In this document: positions 28,617 through 37,300 of the stretch, piece by piece
Layout of the letters: every line of letters begins with the position of its first letter
Position numbering within the stretch: position 1 is the first letter of the stretch
DNA from: Gemmatimonadota bacterium
Lineage (GTDB): Bacteria > Gemmatimonadota > Gemmatimonadetes > Longimicrobiales > Gaopeijiaceae
NCBI GenBank assembly: GCA_022826565.1
Contig: JAJDUP010000003.1
Coordinates: 1 to 64,000, forward strand
Length of the DNA: 64,000 nt
Reading direction: 5' to 3'
Made by a program: the position numbers and the translations under genes
The notes under the pieces: generated by a model
Database searches by the model: none
What the model saw: only the letters and a program-made list of their open reading frames with translations
What the model was told of the DNA's origin: nothing

Positions 28617-28679
28617 CTGTCGGTTTACCCCGAATCCATCCGGTTGTTCCAAAGTTCCAAGGCTTGGAACACACAGCTA

Positions 28680-28718
28680 TGTAATGATTACTTTACATAT
28701 AGTAATGTCAACATTACG
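28680..28718. promoter_or_regulatory. Double-dyad AT-rich element, copy 2
   Basis: Site one TGTAATGA-TT-ACTTTACA (28680-28697); site two AGTAATGT-CA-ACATTACG (28701-28718), 21 bp apart. Both sites are well conserved here. It lies upstream of the membrane-protein gene ending at 28616 and overlaps the last codons of the MoeB gene. Confidence 0.65.
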
Positions 28719-29865
28719 TTTCCAACTCCACCACCCCGACAATCCCCCGCTCCAGGTTGCGCACGTCGTCGTAGCCGTGGGCGGCCAGCAGCTTCGCCAC
28801 CTCGAGGCTGCGCACCCCGCTGTGACAGTACACCACGACGGGCCGGTCGGCGGGAATCTCCTCCAGACGGTCGCGCACCTGTCCCATGGGAACGTGCACG
28901 GCTCCAAGATGCGCAAGATTCATCGCGCTCCACTCCATCGGCTCACGCACGTCGAGCAGGAAGGGCCGCGATTCGCGCGCAAGGAAACCCGTCAGCTCCT
29001 CCGGCTCCACCCGTCCGACATCCACCCCCGCAACAGCCTCGCCCGGCCCCACTCCGCAGAACGCCTCGTAGTCGATGAGCCCGGCCTGGGTCGGCCGATC
29101 ACCGCAAACCGGACACCCCGGATCGCGGCGAATCTCCAGCTCCCGCCAGCGATAGCTCAGCGCATCGAAAATCTGCAGCCGCCCGACCAGGGGCTCCCCC
29201 ACCCCGATGAGCAGCTTGATCGTCTCCATCGCCTGGGCCGCCCCGATCACGCCGGGCAGCGCGCCGAAGACCCCCGCCTCCGCGCAGTTGGGGATCAGCC
29301 CGGGCGGCGGCGGCTCGCGGAAGAGACAGCGGTAGCACGGCCCCTCGCCGGCCGCGAAGACCGACAGCTGGCCCTCCCAGCGGTACACGGAGCCGTAGAC
29401 GTTGGGCGTGCCGGTGAAGACGCAAGCATCGTTGACCAGGTACCGCGTGGGAAAGTTGTCGCTGCCGTCGACGACGACATCGAAGCTGGAGACGATCTGA
29501 AGGGCGTTTTCAGAGGTGAGGCTCACCTGCCCGGTCTCGATCCTCACATGTGGATTGACATCGGCAAGGCGCGCCTGCGCTGACGCAACCTTGGGGCGGC
29601 CCAGGCCACCTGTCCCGTGCAGGATCTGCCGCTGCAGATTGGTGACGTCCACCACGTCCGGGTCCACGATGCCGACGGTTCCGACGCCGGCCGCAGCCAG
29701 GTAGAGCGCGGCGGGAGAGCCCAGCCCCCCGGCGCCCACGAGCAGCACGCGCGCGGCCTTCAGCCGCTCCTGCCCCTCCCTGCCCACCTCGTGAAGGACG
29801 AGGTGGCGGGCGTAGCGCGCGGACTCCTCGCGGGTGAGCGGGGTGCCGGTACTAGCGTCGGCCAC
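28714..29865 (-). CDS. moeB: MoeB/ThiF adenylyltransferase with rhodanese domain
   Basis: About 383 aa from a GTG at 29865. Longer starts would read low-complexity Thr/Ala sequence antisense to the neighbour. The E1-like adenylation domain has ATP motif LLVGAGGLGSPAALYLA (near 42-58), the zinc Cys pairs CYRCLF and CPVCG, and NLQRQILH. The C-terminal rhodanese domain has an active-site loop VVYCHSGVRS. It adenylates and sulfurates the C-terminus of a ubiquitin-like sulfur carrier (MoaD/ThiS type). The 14-nt overlap with the upstream outer-membrane gene suggests coupling. Confidence 0.88.
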   Translation of the reverse strand: MADASTGTPLTREESARYARHLVLHEVGREGQERLKAARVLLVGAGGLGSPAALYLAAAGVGTVGIVDPDVVDVTNLQRQILHGTGGLGRPKVASAQARLADVNPHVRIETGQVSLTSENALQIVSSFDVVVDGSDNFPTRYLVNDACVFTGTPNVYGSVYRWEGQLSVFAAGEGPCYRCLFREPPPPGLIPNCAEAGVFGALPGVIGAAQAMETIKLLIGVGEPLVGRLQIFDALSYRWRELEIRRDPGCPVCGDRPTQAGLIDYEAFCGVGPGEAVAGVDVGRVEPEELTGFLARESRPFLLDVREPMEWSAMNLAHLGAVHVPMGQVRDRLEEIPADRPVVVYCHSGVRSLEVAKLLAAHGYDDVRNLERGIVGVVELET

Positions 29866-30586
29866 GGCGTCGGTCGTCCCGGTCGTGCCGGTCGTCGCTG
29901 TCGCGTCCGCCGATCCCGTAGCGGACGCCGAGGTTGAGAATCGGCCAGAATCTGACCAGATCGCCGACATCGTCACGCACGTCTCTCTGTTCGGCCCGCA
30001 GGTCGTCGCGGAATTGGCGCGAGCGGAGGACCGAGGCATCGCCCCGCGCCGACATCGACAGCCGGGGCTGATCGAGGAAGGCCACCCCTGCGTCCAGGAA
30101 CAGGCCCAGCCCGCTCGACGTGTGCTGCCCGAACCCGACCAGCACGTAGGGCGCCCAGGGCTCGGAATGCAGGGTCGTGGTGAGCCGGGTCACCTCGGGT
30201 TCGGTATAGGTCCCCTCGCCGATGTCGATGGTCGCGCCGTCGCCGAGCTTGATCGCGTAGTAGGGGTCCTGGTCCTTGTACAGCATCCCGCCACCGATGC
30301 GGAAGTTGCCCACCTCGATGTCGGCGCCAATCGTGTAGATCCTGTTCGGGAACGTCAGGGTCCCGGTGCGGTTCTCCGCGAGTCCGGAGACCGAGGTTAG
30401 ATCGGCGTAGGCGCCGTGTCCGCCCGTCCCGGCCCGCAGGATGAACCAGTCGTTGGCGGCGACCGAGACATCGAGACCGGCTCCGAAGGTGCCGGCGCGA
30501 CCGCCGATCCAGACGCTCTGGGCAGTGGCGGTCGAGGTGATGGCGGCGGCGAGAACTGCGGCGAGGAACAGGATCCTTCGTGTCAT
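29852..30586 (-). CDS. Outer-membrane-type beta protein (paralogue A)
   Basis: About 244 aa. The ATG at 30586 has GGGAGG upstream and starts a signal peptide (RRILFLAAVLAAAITSTATAQ). The mature part alternates strands as in a small barrel (GADIEVGNFRIGGGMLY, ATIDIGEGTYTEPEV, APYVLVGFG, FLDAGVAFLDQPRLSM) and ends with a basic Asp/Arg tail. It is homologous over most of its length to the protein at 46790. Function unknown. It is divergent from the M56 gene. Confidence 0.75.
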   Translation of the reverse strand: MTRRILFLAAVLAAAITSTATAQSVWIGGRAGTFGAGLDVSVAANDWFILRAGTGGHGAYADLTSVSGLAENRTGTLTFPNRIYTIGADIEVGNFRIGGGMLYKDQDPYYAIKLGDGATIDIGEGTYTEPEVTRLTTTLHSEPWAPYVLVGFGQHTSSGLGLFLDAGVAFLDQPRLSMSARGDASVLRSRQFRDDLRAEQRDVRDDVGDLVRFWPILNLGVRYGIGGRDSDDRHDRDDRRRGRR

Positions 30587-30794
30587 GGGGCGACCTCCCG
30601 TGCAGGGCGACGGACACCCGATCGACCGGAGTCGCGCACGCCGCGCGAGTTTGGGCGCGCTCATGGTGTGCCGCGTCGCAAACTTTGTGGCTGTAATCCA
30701 CATTGAGTCTGTCAGAAAGCGTGCATCCCTGCCACCCCGGACGGCTGTCCAAGGGGTCGGAAGCGGCCCCCGCGGACGGGCCGTCGCCAGCGAG

Positions 30795-30858
30795 CTACGA
30801 AGATTGTCGTTGACAACGGGGGCGAGCCCGTGTACTGTAATTACGAAGACCTTCGTGA
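30795..30858 (+). promoter_or_regulatory. M56 promoter with two BlaI-type operators
   Basis: Promoter TTGACA (30810-30815), 17-nt spacer, TACTGT (30833-30838). The first dyad (30795-30812, CTACGA-N6-TCGTTG) overlaps the -35. The second (30841-30858, TTACGA-N6-TCGTGA; core ACGAAG-AC-CTTCGT) covers the predicted transcription start. The same two sites flank the promoter at 41454. Confidence 0.7.
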
Positions 30859-30894
30859 CATGGCCCAACGGAATCGAAGAGATGGGAGGAGCCG

Positions 30895-32721
30895 ATGGCA
30901 ATCTGGATGATCTACGCGGCAGCCGTCGCGGCCCTCATCGCGGCAGGCGGGCTGGCGCTGGAGAAGCTCTGCGAGCGATTGGGCTGGCCCCGGCGATTCG
31001 CATGGATGGGTGCGCTGACTCTCGCGGTCGTGGTCCCGTTGACGGCCGGTCCCGGGCAGGAGGGCTTGCCGACCCGTGCCGGGGATGATGTAGAGATCGG
31101 TGCCGCCGCGGCCGCCGCACTGGATGGGTCCAGTAGCGGTGCGGCCGTCGCACGGCAGGCGTCGGGTGACGGTGGCGTCGATGTTCGTACGGACTCCGCT
31201 GGCACATCCTCCGCGCTCGTTTCGCTAGCTCCCCTGCTGGCGTGGGCGCTCGCCTCCCTACTCGGCTTTACGGTGCTCGCCACCGTACTGTTTGTCTCTT
31301 TTCGGGCCCGGCGCCGCTGGGAGAGACGCCGCATCGGCGACGAGCAAGTGTACGTCTCTCGACGCTTCGGCCCCGCCCTGGTGGGGATCGCTCGGCCCGT
31401 CATCGTCGTCCCCCGGTGGGTAGTGCGACTCGGGGACGCAGTCGGAGCCACGGTCGTACGTCACGAGCGGGAGCATGCGCGGGCCGGAGACCACCTCGCA
31501 CTGCTCTATGCCGCACTGATCCTGGTGATGTTTCCCTGGAGTCCTCCCATCTGGTGGATGTGCAGGCGACTGGGCGCCGCCGTCGAGATCGACTGCGATC
31601 GGCGCGTCATCGCATCCGGCGTGTCGGCCCGCGAATACGGCGATCTGCTGCTCGAAATCGGAGCCGGGCGCCAGCGTGGCGGACTGTTCGCGCTCGGCAT
31701 GGCCAACTCCGAGAGCCTGCTGGAACGGAGGCTGAAGACGCTGGCCGCGGGTTACGGGAAGACGAGCCTGCCCGTGGTGATCCTCCTTGGCGTGCTCTCC
31801 GGTGCGTCGCTGGCGACGGCATGCGACATCCCGGCACCGGCCGGTGTGGCTCCGACAGTCGGGGCGGTACTTCAGGCAGCCAGGGAAGCACCCACAGTCG
31901 CGCCGGCGCCGCCAACGGACCCCGAAGTCGTCGGATCGAACGGCCAGATCCCTCGCGCCCAGGACGGCCGCATCGTGATTCGGGGCCGCAACGGGTCCCC
32001 GTACCTCTTGCTGGACTCGGCCACGGTCGCGGCCAACCCGCTCGTACTCCTCGACGACGAGGTGCTGGAAGGTGGCTTGCCGTCCCTCATGGCCATGATG
32101 GACACGCTGGAATTCGGGCAGGTCGGCACGGTCAACCGCGACACTGCTGTCGCGAGGTACGGGGAGCAGGCGGGCGGCGGGGCCGTCCAGGTTTGGACCA
32201 GGGGATCGATATGGCAATCGATGGGCCAAGCCTGGCGATTATGGAGAAGTCGTTGGGAGGAAGCCGACCGGCACTGGGAGGAGGCCCAGCCCCTGTGGGA
32301 CGAAGTCAGGCGCGAGCTGGATGGGGCGGAACGCACGTTGGAAGCCACCAGACAACAGCTGCTTGAGGCCGAACGCGAGATGCAGGCAGCCGAGCGCGAG
32401 CTGGAAGCGATGGAACGGGAATGGCGAGCGGCGCAGCCCGAATGGAGCGCGGCGGACCAGCAGGCAAGCTCGGTGCTGGTAAGCGCTACCGGGCCGGACG
32501 GCCGTCTCTACATCCGGGACCGTACCGGAACCGGCTCCCTAAGCCTCGGAGCCGACATCGTGGCCCGGAATCCGCCGGTGCAATTGGACGGCAGGAGGCT
32601 GCGGGGCGGTTTGAGCGCGCTTCTCCCGATGATGGATACGCTGAACGTGGTGACCATGGGCTACTACGGGATTCCACCAAGGGTAGTGATCACCACGGCC
32701 CGACGGGACGATGACCGATGA
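30895..32721 (+). CDS. BlaR1-like M56 membrane metallopeptidase
   Basis: 608 aa. N-terminal membrane spans (MIYAAAVAALIAAGGLAL; LLAWALASLLGFTVLATVLFV) surround the M56 zinc motif HEREH (about residue 190), with a further span at FPWSPPIWWMCRRLG and at LPVVILLGVLSGASLATAC. There is no penicillin-binding domain. The extracytoplasmic part instead has two copies of a small domain (NPLVLLDDEVLEGGLPSLMA and NPPVQLDGRRLRGGLSALLP) separated by a Trp/Glu-rich coiled coil. By family, it should cleave or trigger cleavage of a BlaI repressor. GGGAGGAG precedes the start. No blaI is adjacent. Confidence 0.85.
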   Translation: MAIWMIYAAAVAALIAAGGLALEKLCERLGWPRRFAWMGALTLAVVVPLTAGPGQEGLPTRAGDDVEIGAAAAAALDGSSSGAAVARQASGDGGVDVRTDSAGTSSALVSLAPLLAWALASLLGFTVLATVLFVSFRARRRWERRRIGDEQVYVSRRFGPALVGIARPVIVVPRWVVRLGDAVGATVVRHEREHARAGDHLALLYAALILVMFPWSPPIWWMCRRLGAAVEIDCDRRVIASGVSAREYGDLLLEIGAGRQRGGLFALGMANSESLLERRLKTLAAGYGKTSLPVVILLGVLSGASLATACDIPAPAGVAPTVGAVLQAAREAPTVAPAPPTDPEVVGSNGQIPRAQDGRIVIRGRNGSPYLLLDSATVAANPLVLLDDEVLEGGLPSLMAMMDTLEFGQVGTVNRDTAVARYGEQAGGGAVQVWTRGSIWQSMGQAWRLWRSRWEEADRHWEEAQPLWDEVRRELDGAERTLEATRQQLLEAEREMQAAERELEAMEREWRAAQPEWSAADQQASSVLVSATGPDGRLYIRDRTGTGSLSLGADIVARNPPVQLDGRRLRGGLSALLPMMDTLNVVTMGYYGIPPRVVITTARRDDDR

Positions 32722-33866
32722 GCGGCATGTCACGCCGCCGCCAAATTGGAGCTGTCGCAGTCGCCGTGGTCCTCGCAGCCGCGTGTGCCGGTGACGGGAG
32801 CCCCGATGAATCGGGCGAGCCGGACGCGATGGGCGGGTCGGCCGACTTTCGCCCGTGGGCCGCCGGCCCCTGGGTCGAAGCTGAACTCGAAGCGACGTCC
32901 GGCAGCGATGTGTTCCTGTCCGCGGTTAGAGACGTGGGTGTGGATTCCCGTGGGCGTGTCTACCTCATCGACTCCGGCGAGCACGGGGTCATGGTGCTGA
33001 CTCCGGATCTGACGCTTGACCGGACGATCGGTCGAGAAGGCGAAGGACCGGGAGAGTTCCTCTACCCCAGCCGTATTCAACTGCTTCCTGGCGACAGTCT
33101 CATGGTGTGGGATTCCCGGCTGCAGCGGAGTACCGTGTACGCAGCCGGAAGCGACGAACCGGCCTACGGCCATTCTCCCGCGACCCCGCAGCGAATCGAC
33201 GCAGCCTGGAGGCTGTCCGGGTCAATCCGGTACATCGCCCGATCTTCCCCATTCTTCACGCCGGACGCCTCCGACGAGGGGAGGACGCAGGTGTTGCGGT
33301 TCGTCCGCGAGGAAGCGGGTCGCCTCCTGGACGAGGTGTTCGCCGAGTATCCCGATGACGAGGGCCTCGTGTACCGTCGCCCCGGCAGCGTCATGGTGGG
33401 CCCCCACCCCTTCGGGCAGCAGTCGTTTGTCGAAATCAACGCGCGAGAGAGAATCGTCCTGGCCGGTTCCGACGCCGTGGGGGCCCGGATCATCGACTTT
33501 CGGGGGCAGGTCGAATCCGCGTTCGCCTGGGAAACGGCGCCCTTCCGCGTTACGGCCGAGGAGCTCGACCGTGCCGTCGACGAGGCGATGGATCCTCTCG
33601 ACGAGGTGCTCCGCGATGGAGCGCCGTACGTCTGGCCGACACTTACCGGTCTGGCGGTAGACGACGAAGACCGCATCTGGCTGGGAATCCGCACGCCTGA
33701 CCGTTCATTCGTGGAATGGGCGGCGTTCATGGAGGACGGCACCCATGTCCTGTCAGTCAATCTTGCCGCCGGGTTCGAGGTCCACGCCGTACGCGGGGAC
33801 CGCATCATCGGCGTAGCCAGGGACGGGCTGGAAATCCCGAGCGTGATGGCGTACCGGCTACGGTGA
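32718..33866 (+). CDS. 6-bladed beta-propeller lipoprotein
   Basis: 382 aa. The start overlaps the M56 stop (ATGA), so it is coupled to the sensor-protease. The signal ends in a lipobox (VLAAAC). The family signature GREGEGPGEF follows the first blade. The C-terminus (GDRIIGVARDGLEIPSVMAYRL) is the variant also seen in the partial propeller at 63004, defining a second subfamily. It could be the ligand-sensing or target partner of the M56 protein (inference). Its 3' end overlaps the convergent gene by 9 nt. Confidence 0.85.
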   Translation: MSGMSRRRQIGAVAVAVVLAAACAGDGSPDESGEPDAMGGSADFRPWAAGPWVEAELEATSGSDVFLSAVRDVGVDSRGRVYLIDSGEHGVMVLTPDLTLDRTIGREGEGPGEFLYPSRIQLLPGDSLMVWDSRLQRSTVYAAGSDEPAYGHSPATPQRIDAAWRLSGSIRYIARSSPFFTPDASDEGRTQVLRFVREEAGRLLDEVFAEYPDDEGLVYRRPGSVMVGPHPFGQQSFVEINARERIVLAGSDAVGARIIDFRGQVESAFAWETAPFRVTAEELDRAVDEAMDPLDEVLRDGAPYVWPTLTGLAVDDEDRIWLGIRTPDRSFVEWAAFMEDGTHVLSVNLAAGFEVHAVRGDRIIGVARDGLEIPSVMAYRLR

Positions 33867-34268
33867 CCGCCCTGCACCCAGCCCCCAGGGCAGGCCCAGC
33901 GGGATCCTGAAGGTCAGGAAGTCTCCCTCCGTCGCGGATTCGAACGGCTCCACCTTGCGGAACAGCCACCACGCCAGCACGCCCACGCCCGTGCCCACGA
34001 GCGCACCGTTCAGCCGTGACCAGTGCTTGCTCTCACGGCAGATCCCCCCGGACTCGAGTCCCAGCCCGATGCGCCGGCGTCTGTCGTCGGAGCACACCTG
34101 CGAGGCGACCACGATCCCGGTGGCCATCCCCACGGCGGCAAAGCCGTAGAAGATCTCGTCCGTCTTTTCTTCCCCATGACCCTCCCAGAGGCCCGAGGGA
34201 GGTATGTCCTGCGCCAGCGCCGGCGAGGCGAACAGGGAAGCGAGCATCACAGCGATCACGTTTCTCAC
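33858..34268 (-). CDS. Small exported membrane-associated protein
   Basis: 136 aa. Signal peptide MRNVIAVMLASLFASPALAQ, then a hydrophobic segment (FYGFAAVGMATGIVVASQV), two Cys, and a second span (LNGALVGTGVGVLAWWLF). It ends with a Gly/Pro-rich stretch. The ATG overlaps the stop of the VanZ gene. Family not recognised. Confidence 0.7.
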   Translation of the reverse strand: MRNVIAVMLASLFASPALAQDIPPSGLWEGHGEEKTDEIFYGFAAVGMATGIVVASQVCSDDRRRRIGLGLESGGICRESKHWSRLNGALVGTGVGVLAWWLFRKVEPFESATEGDFLTFRIPLGLPWGLGAGRSP

Positions 34269-34888
34269 AATTGCGTTCCTTCACTCGGGGGAGCATCCGA
34301 TCCATGATCGTCCACATCAGCCCGCAGCAGCGATGACCCCCGCCGCCGCGCCCAGCGCAGCGCCACGCTGGCGGTGACGGCCATCGCCGCGGCCAGCACG
34401 TTGAACAGGATGTCGACGGGGTCGAACACGCGGCTGGGAATCAGCCTCTGGATTCCCTCGTCGATCACGCCGACCAGCGACGCGGCCACGATAGCCAGCA
34501 GGGCGGGAGCGGGCACGCGGCGGCCCTGACCGGCCCGCTCGGTCAGCGCCTCGTGGATGAAGACGGCGACCACGCCGTACTCCACCAGGTGGGAGCGCTC
34601 GGTCGGGACGGACATGCGCACGAGGATCAGCAGGTAGGCGGCAGCAACGCCCAGGGCAACCGCGATCTCGGCGCCCCCGGGCCGCACCTTCAGGCCCTGC
34701 GTGATGACGGTCGCCAGGACGAGGACGCAACCGAGCAGGAAGAGCCACACGGAGACGAAGTCGTTGCCCAGATAGTCGACGAGCGTGCGCGCGAGGCCGA
34801 GGGTGGAGTAGATGGCCGCGACGACAACCGCCGTCCAGATCCAGAGTCGGCGTTCGCGGGTCGACGAGAAGAAGGGCGCCGGAGGCAT
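34265..34888 (-). CDS. VanZ-like membrane protein
   Basis: 207 aa with about five hydrophobic spans. The VanZ pattern is visible: SHLVEYGVVAVFIHEAL, then GVIDEGIQRLIPSRVFDPVDILFNVLAA. VanZ relatives affect sensitivity to glycopeptides or cell-envelope organisation, but the chemistry is unknown. It lies last-but-one in a same-strand envelope cluster with the coiled-coil and DUF6384 genes. Confidence 0.88.
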   Translation of the reverse strand: MPPAPFFSSTRERRLWIWTAVVVAAIYSTLGLARTLVDYLGNDFVSVWLFLLGCVLVLATVITQGLKVRPGGAEIAVALGVAAAYLLILVRMSVPTERSHLVEYGVVAVFIHEALTERAGQGRRVPAPALLAIVAASLVGVIDEGIQRLIPSRVFDPVDILFNVLAAAMAVTASVALRWARRRGSSLLRADVDDHGSDAPPSEGTQL

Positions 34889-34936
34889 TAACGGGTCCGT
34901 GGTGCTCGAATAGCGGCCGGGTTGGGGGGCACGCCG

Positions 34937-36352
34937 CTAGAATCCGCCCCCGGTGGAAAACCCTCCCCCACCGCCGAAGCCGCCCCCACTCGAGAATCCG
35001 CCGCCGCCGAAGCCTCCGCCGCTCGAAAACCCGCCGCCCCCGAACCCGCCCCCGCCGAAGCTGTCGCCGATGGGCACGAAGTGCTGGCTGCGGCCCAGGG
35101 CCCGGTGGACGTGCCCGTGAGAGTGGCTCCCGGCCAGATAGCCAAGCAGCAAGGCGTTGATGTCGAGCCCGTCGTCGAAGCGCGAGCGGCGGCCGTTCCA
35201 GTCTTCCGTCTCGAACTGGTCGCGAAGGTCTTCGAGGCCGGCGAGGCGGTCGGCGATGCGGTCGCGCTCTGCATTGCGGGTGGCCAGGTCGGCGCGCAGT
35301 TCGGCGAGTCGGTCGTCGATGGTCGGTAGTTCCGCCACGAGGAGATCGTCGCGCGGGTCGCCGCTGGCGCGGGCCATCGCCGCGAGTTCGTCCGGCTTGC
35401 GGCCGTCGAGATACTCTTCGAGGCCGTCGATGGCCGATTCGTAGTACGATCCGCGTTCGTCGTGGAGGGCCGCGAACTCGCTGGTGAGGTCGCGCAGGGT
35501 GGTCTCGGCTTCGCGCAGGGCCCGCCGTGCGTCCTCGCGCTGGGCGTAGAGCCGATCGCCGCGCTCGAGCACGGGGGTCAGGCCGTTGCGGTCGACGACC
35601 TCGCCCTCCAGCCGGGTCAGGGGTGGTGTGGCCGCCGCGAGGGCCGCGCGGTCTTCCGCAAGCGCCGCCGCGGCATGGTCGGGAAGGGCCATGAGAAAGT
35701 CGTACTTCGCGCGGGCATCGGCGTACTGCATCACCCCTGCCACCCACCTGTCGAGACCCCGGGTGATGGCGTTTCCGGCAGCGCCAGCCGTGCCGAACCG
35801 CCGGCGGGCGAGGTAGGCGAAGAGGGGGTCGCGCTCGTACGCGGGGACCTTGTCGGCCTGTTCGCGCTGGGCGGCCTCGTGGCGTTTTTCGGAAGCGGCG
35901 ACCCGGGCCTCCAGGCGCTGGACCTGCGCGAAGAGGCTCTGCCAGCGGGACATGGCCTGGAGTTCCTCGAAGACGATGTGGGCCAGGCGGGCGCGCTCCT
36001 TGCCGGTCTCGTTGAGGGACTGCGTGACGGTCGCGAGCGCGGCTTCGGCCTCGGCCACCGCGCCCCGGTGCTCGGGAATGAGGCGCTCGACTTCGGCCAG
36101 GCGGTCCTTCTTCTCGTCGAAGATGGCGCGGATGTCGGCTTCCATCTCGGCGAGCGTGCCCCCGATCGCCTCCTCGGTCATCCCGGGCAGGTGCAGCTCG
36201 GCCAGCGCTCGGAGCGTCGTGCAGCGGCGTTCGCCCGCCTCGGCCAGTTTCTCCTGCAGGGCGTCGATGCGCTGCTCCTCGCGGTCCAGCTGGCGGCGGA
36301 CCTTGCGGATGCGCGAGATCATGCTGTCATGGATGTCTTCGCCTGTGTGCAT
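34937..36352 (-). CDS. Coiled-coil protein with glycine-rich repeat tail
   Basis: About 471 aa from the ATG at 36352, 2 nt after the DUF6384 stop. No signal peptide. Long charged coiled coils (about 1-130 and 200-370; RIRKVRRQLDREEQRIDALQEKL) are followed by a Gly/Phe/Ser tail of near-perfect repeats (GGGGFSSGGGF). The tail looks disordered or phase-separating. It forms an obvious pair with the upstream DUF6384 gene. Function unknown. Confidence 0.8.
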   Translation of the reverse strand: MHTGEDIHDSMISRIRKVRRQLDREEQRIDALQEKLAEAGERRCTTLRALAELHLPGMTEEAIGGTLAEMEADIRAIFDEKKDRLAEVERLIPEHRGAVAEAEAALATVTQSLNETGKERARLAHIVFEELQAMSRWQSLFAQVQRLEARVAASEKRHEAAQREQADKVPAYERDPLFAYLARRRFGTAGAAGNAITRGLDRWVAGVMQYADARAKYDFLMALPDHAAAALAEDRAALAAATPPLTRLEGEVVDRNGLTPVLERGDRLYAQREDARRALREAETTLRDLTSEFAALHDERGSYYESAIDGLEEYLDGRKPDELAAMARASGDPRDDLLVAELPTIDDRLAELRADLATRNAERDRIADRLAGLEDLRDQFETEDWNGRRSRFDDGLDINALLLGYLAGSHSHGHVHRALGRSQHFVPIGDSFGGGGFGGGGFSSGGGFGGGGFSSGGGFGGGGGFSTGGGF

Positions 36353-36354
36353 GG

Positions 36355-37263
36355 CTACCACTCCGTGATCTGGCCGACGTCCGGATGGCGGCGCTCGGCG
36401 GTGATGAACCCTCGCGGCTTGAAGCCGAACTCCTCGTCGTCGATGATGCCGTTGTCCTGCTTGTCGGCGGCCACGCGGTCGTAGACCTCCTGCGGGACAC
36501 GCTCGCCCCACTCGCTCACGCGCCTGGTGCCGCCGTACTCCTCGTTGCGGATCGGGACGGTGACCGTGTTGCCGTCGGCGTCCAGCGCCCGGACGATCAG
36601 GTAGTGGTTGCGGCTGTTCGGGTTGCTGTCGTGTCTTCGCCAAGTGCCCCCGGTGACCTCCAAGCGATACTCCGCGGCGACGAGGTCGTGAAGGCTCTCA
36701 AGCCGCTCCGCGGTGGTCCGGAGGGCGTCGGTGTTTCCGGCGGCGATCTGCGCTGTGGCCTCCTGGTCGAGTGCGGCCGCGCGCTCGCGGACGAGGTCCT
36801 CGGCGGCCAGGGCGAGCACGGCGTCGCGGAGCCGGTCGATGTCGGTTTCGAGGGTGACGAGAGCAGCCGCCTCACGCTCCTGAATTCGCTGCGCGCGCCC
36901 CTCCACAAGCGCGAAACCGCCCCAGACGAGGGTCGCAGCTGCGGCCGTGGGGATGATCACGCGCGTGGCCACCCGGCCGCGCTTGATGTAGAGGAGGGCC
37001 AGGCTGCGCCGCAGACCGCCTGGCGCCGGCGAGAAGGCGTAGCGCTGGGTCAGGTACTCGTCGAGCGCCTTCTCGATCGTTTCGGCGTCGACGAGGTCGC
37101 CCAGCTCCTCGTACATGACCTGGATCTCGCGGATGGTGGCCTCGCGGTCGAACGCCTCGTGCTCCTCGAGGGCGGCGCGGCGCTCGTGAATGACCTGGGC
37201 CGCGTCCATCACGCGCAGCATTTCGTGGGGCGCCAGAGGTGTCCTGTCCGGTGATTCTCTCAT
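36355..37263 (-). CDS. DUF6384-like membrane-anchored protein
   Basis: 302 aa. The N-terminal helical part (VMDAAQVIHERRAALEEHEAF) is followed by one membrane span (VIIPTAAAATLVWGGFALVEG, about residue 100-120), a coiled coil, then a soluble beta-rich domain (LEVTGGTWRRHDSNPNSRNHYLIVRALDADGNTVTV). The overall order resembles DUF6384 proteins. The role is unknown; it likely works with the coiled-coil gene that begins 2 nt after its stop. Confidence 0.75.
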   Translation of the reverse strand: MRESPDRTPLAPHEMLRVMDAAQVIHERRAALEEHEAFDREATIREIQVMYEELGDLVDAETIEKALDEYLTQRYAFSPAPGGLRRSLALLYIKRGRVATRVIIPTAAAATLVWGGFALVEGRAQRIQEREAAALVTLETDIDRLRDAVLALAAEDLVRERAAALDQEATAQIAAGNTDALRTTAERLESLHDLVAAEYRLEVTGGTWRRHDSNPNSRNHYLIVRALDADGNTVTVPIRNEEYGGTRRVSEWGERVPQEVYDRVAADKQDNGIIDDEEFGFKPRGFITAERRHPDVGQITEW

Positions 37264-37300
37264 CGCTCGCTCGCTGGGGAGTTGGGAGCCATTGCCGGGC

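Noticed and set aside
28616..28652. Upstream TTG start for the membrane paralogue
   Set aside because: The ATG at 28616 gives a standard signal peptide; the extension adds no signal features.
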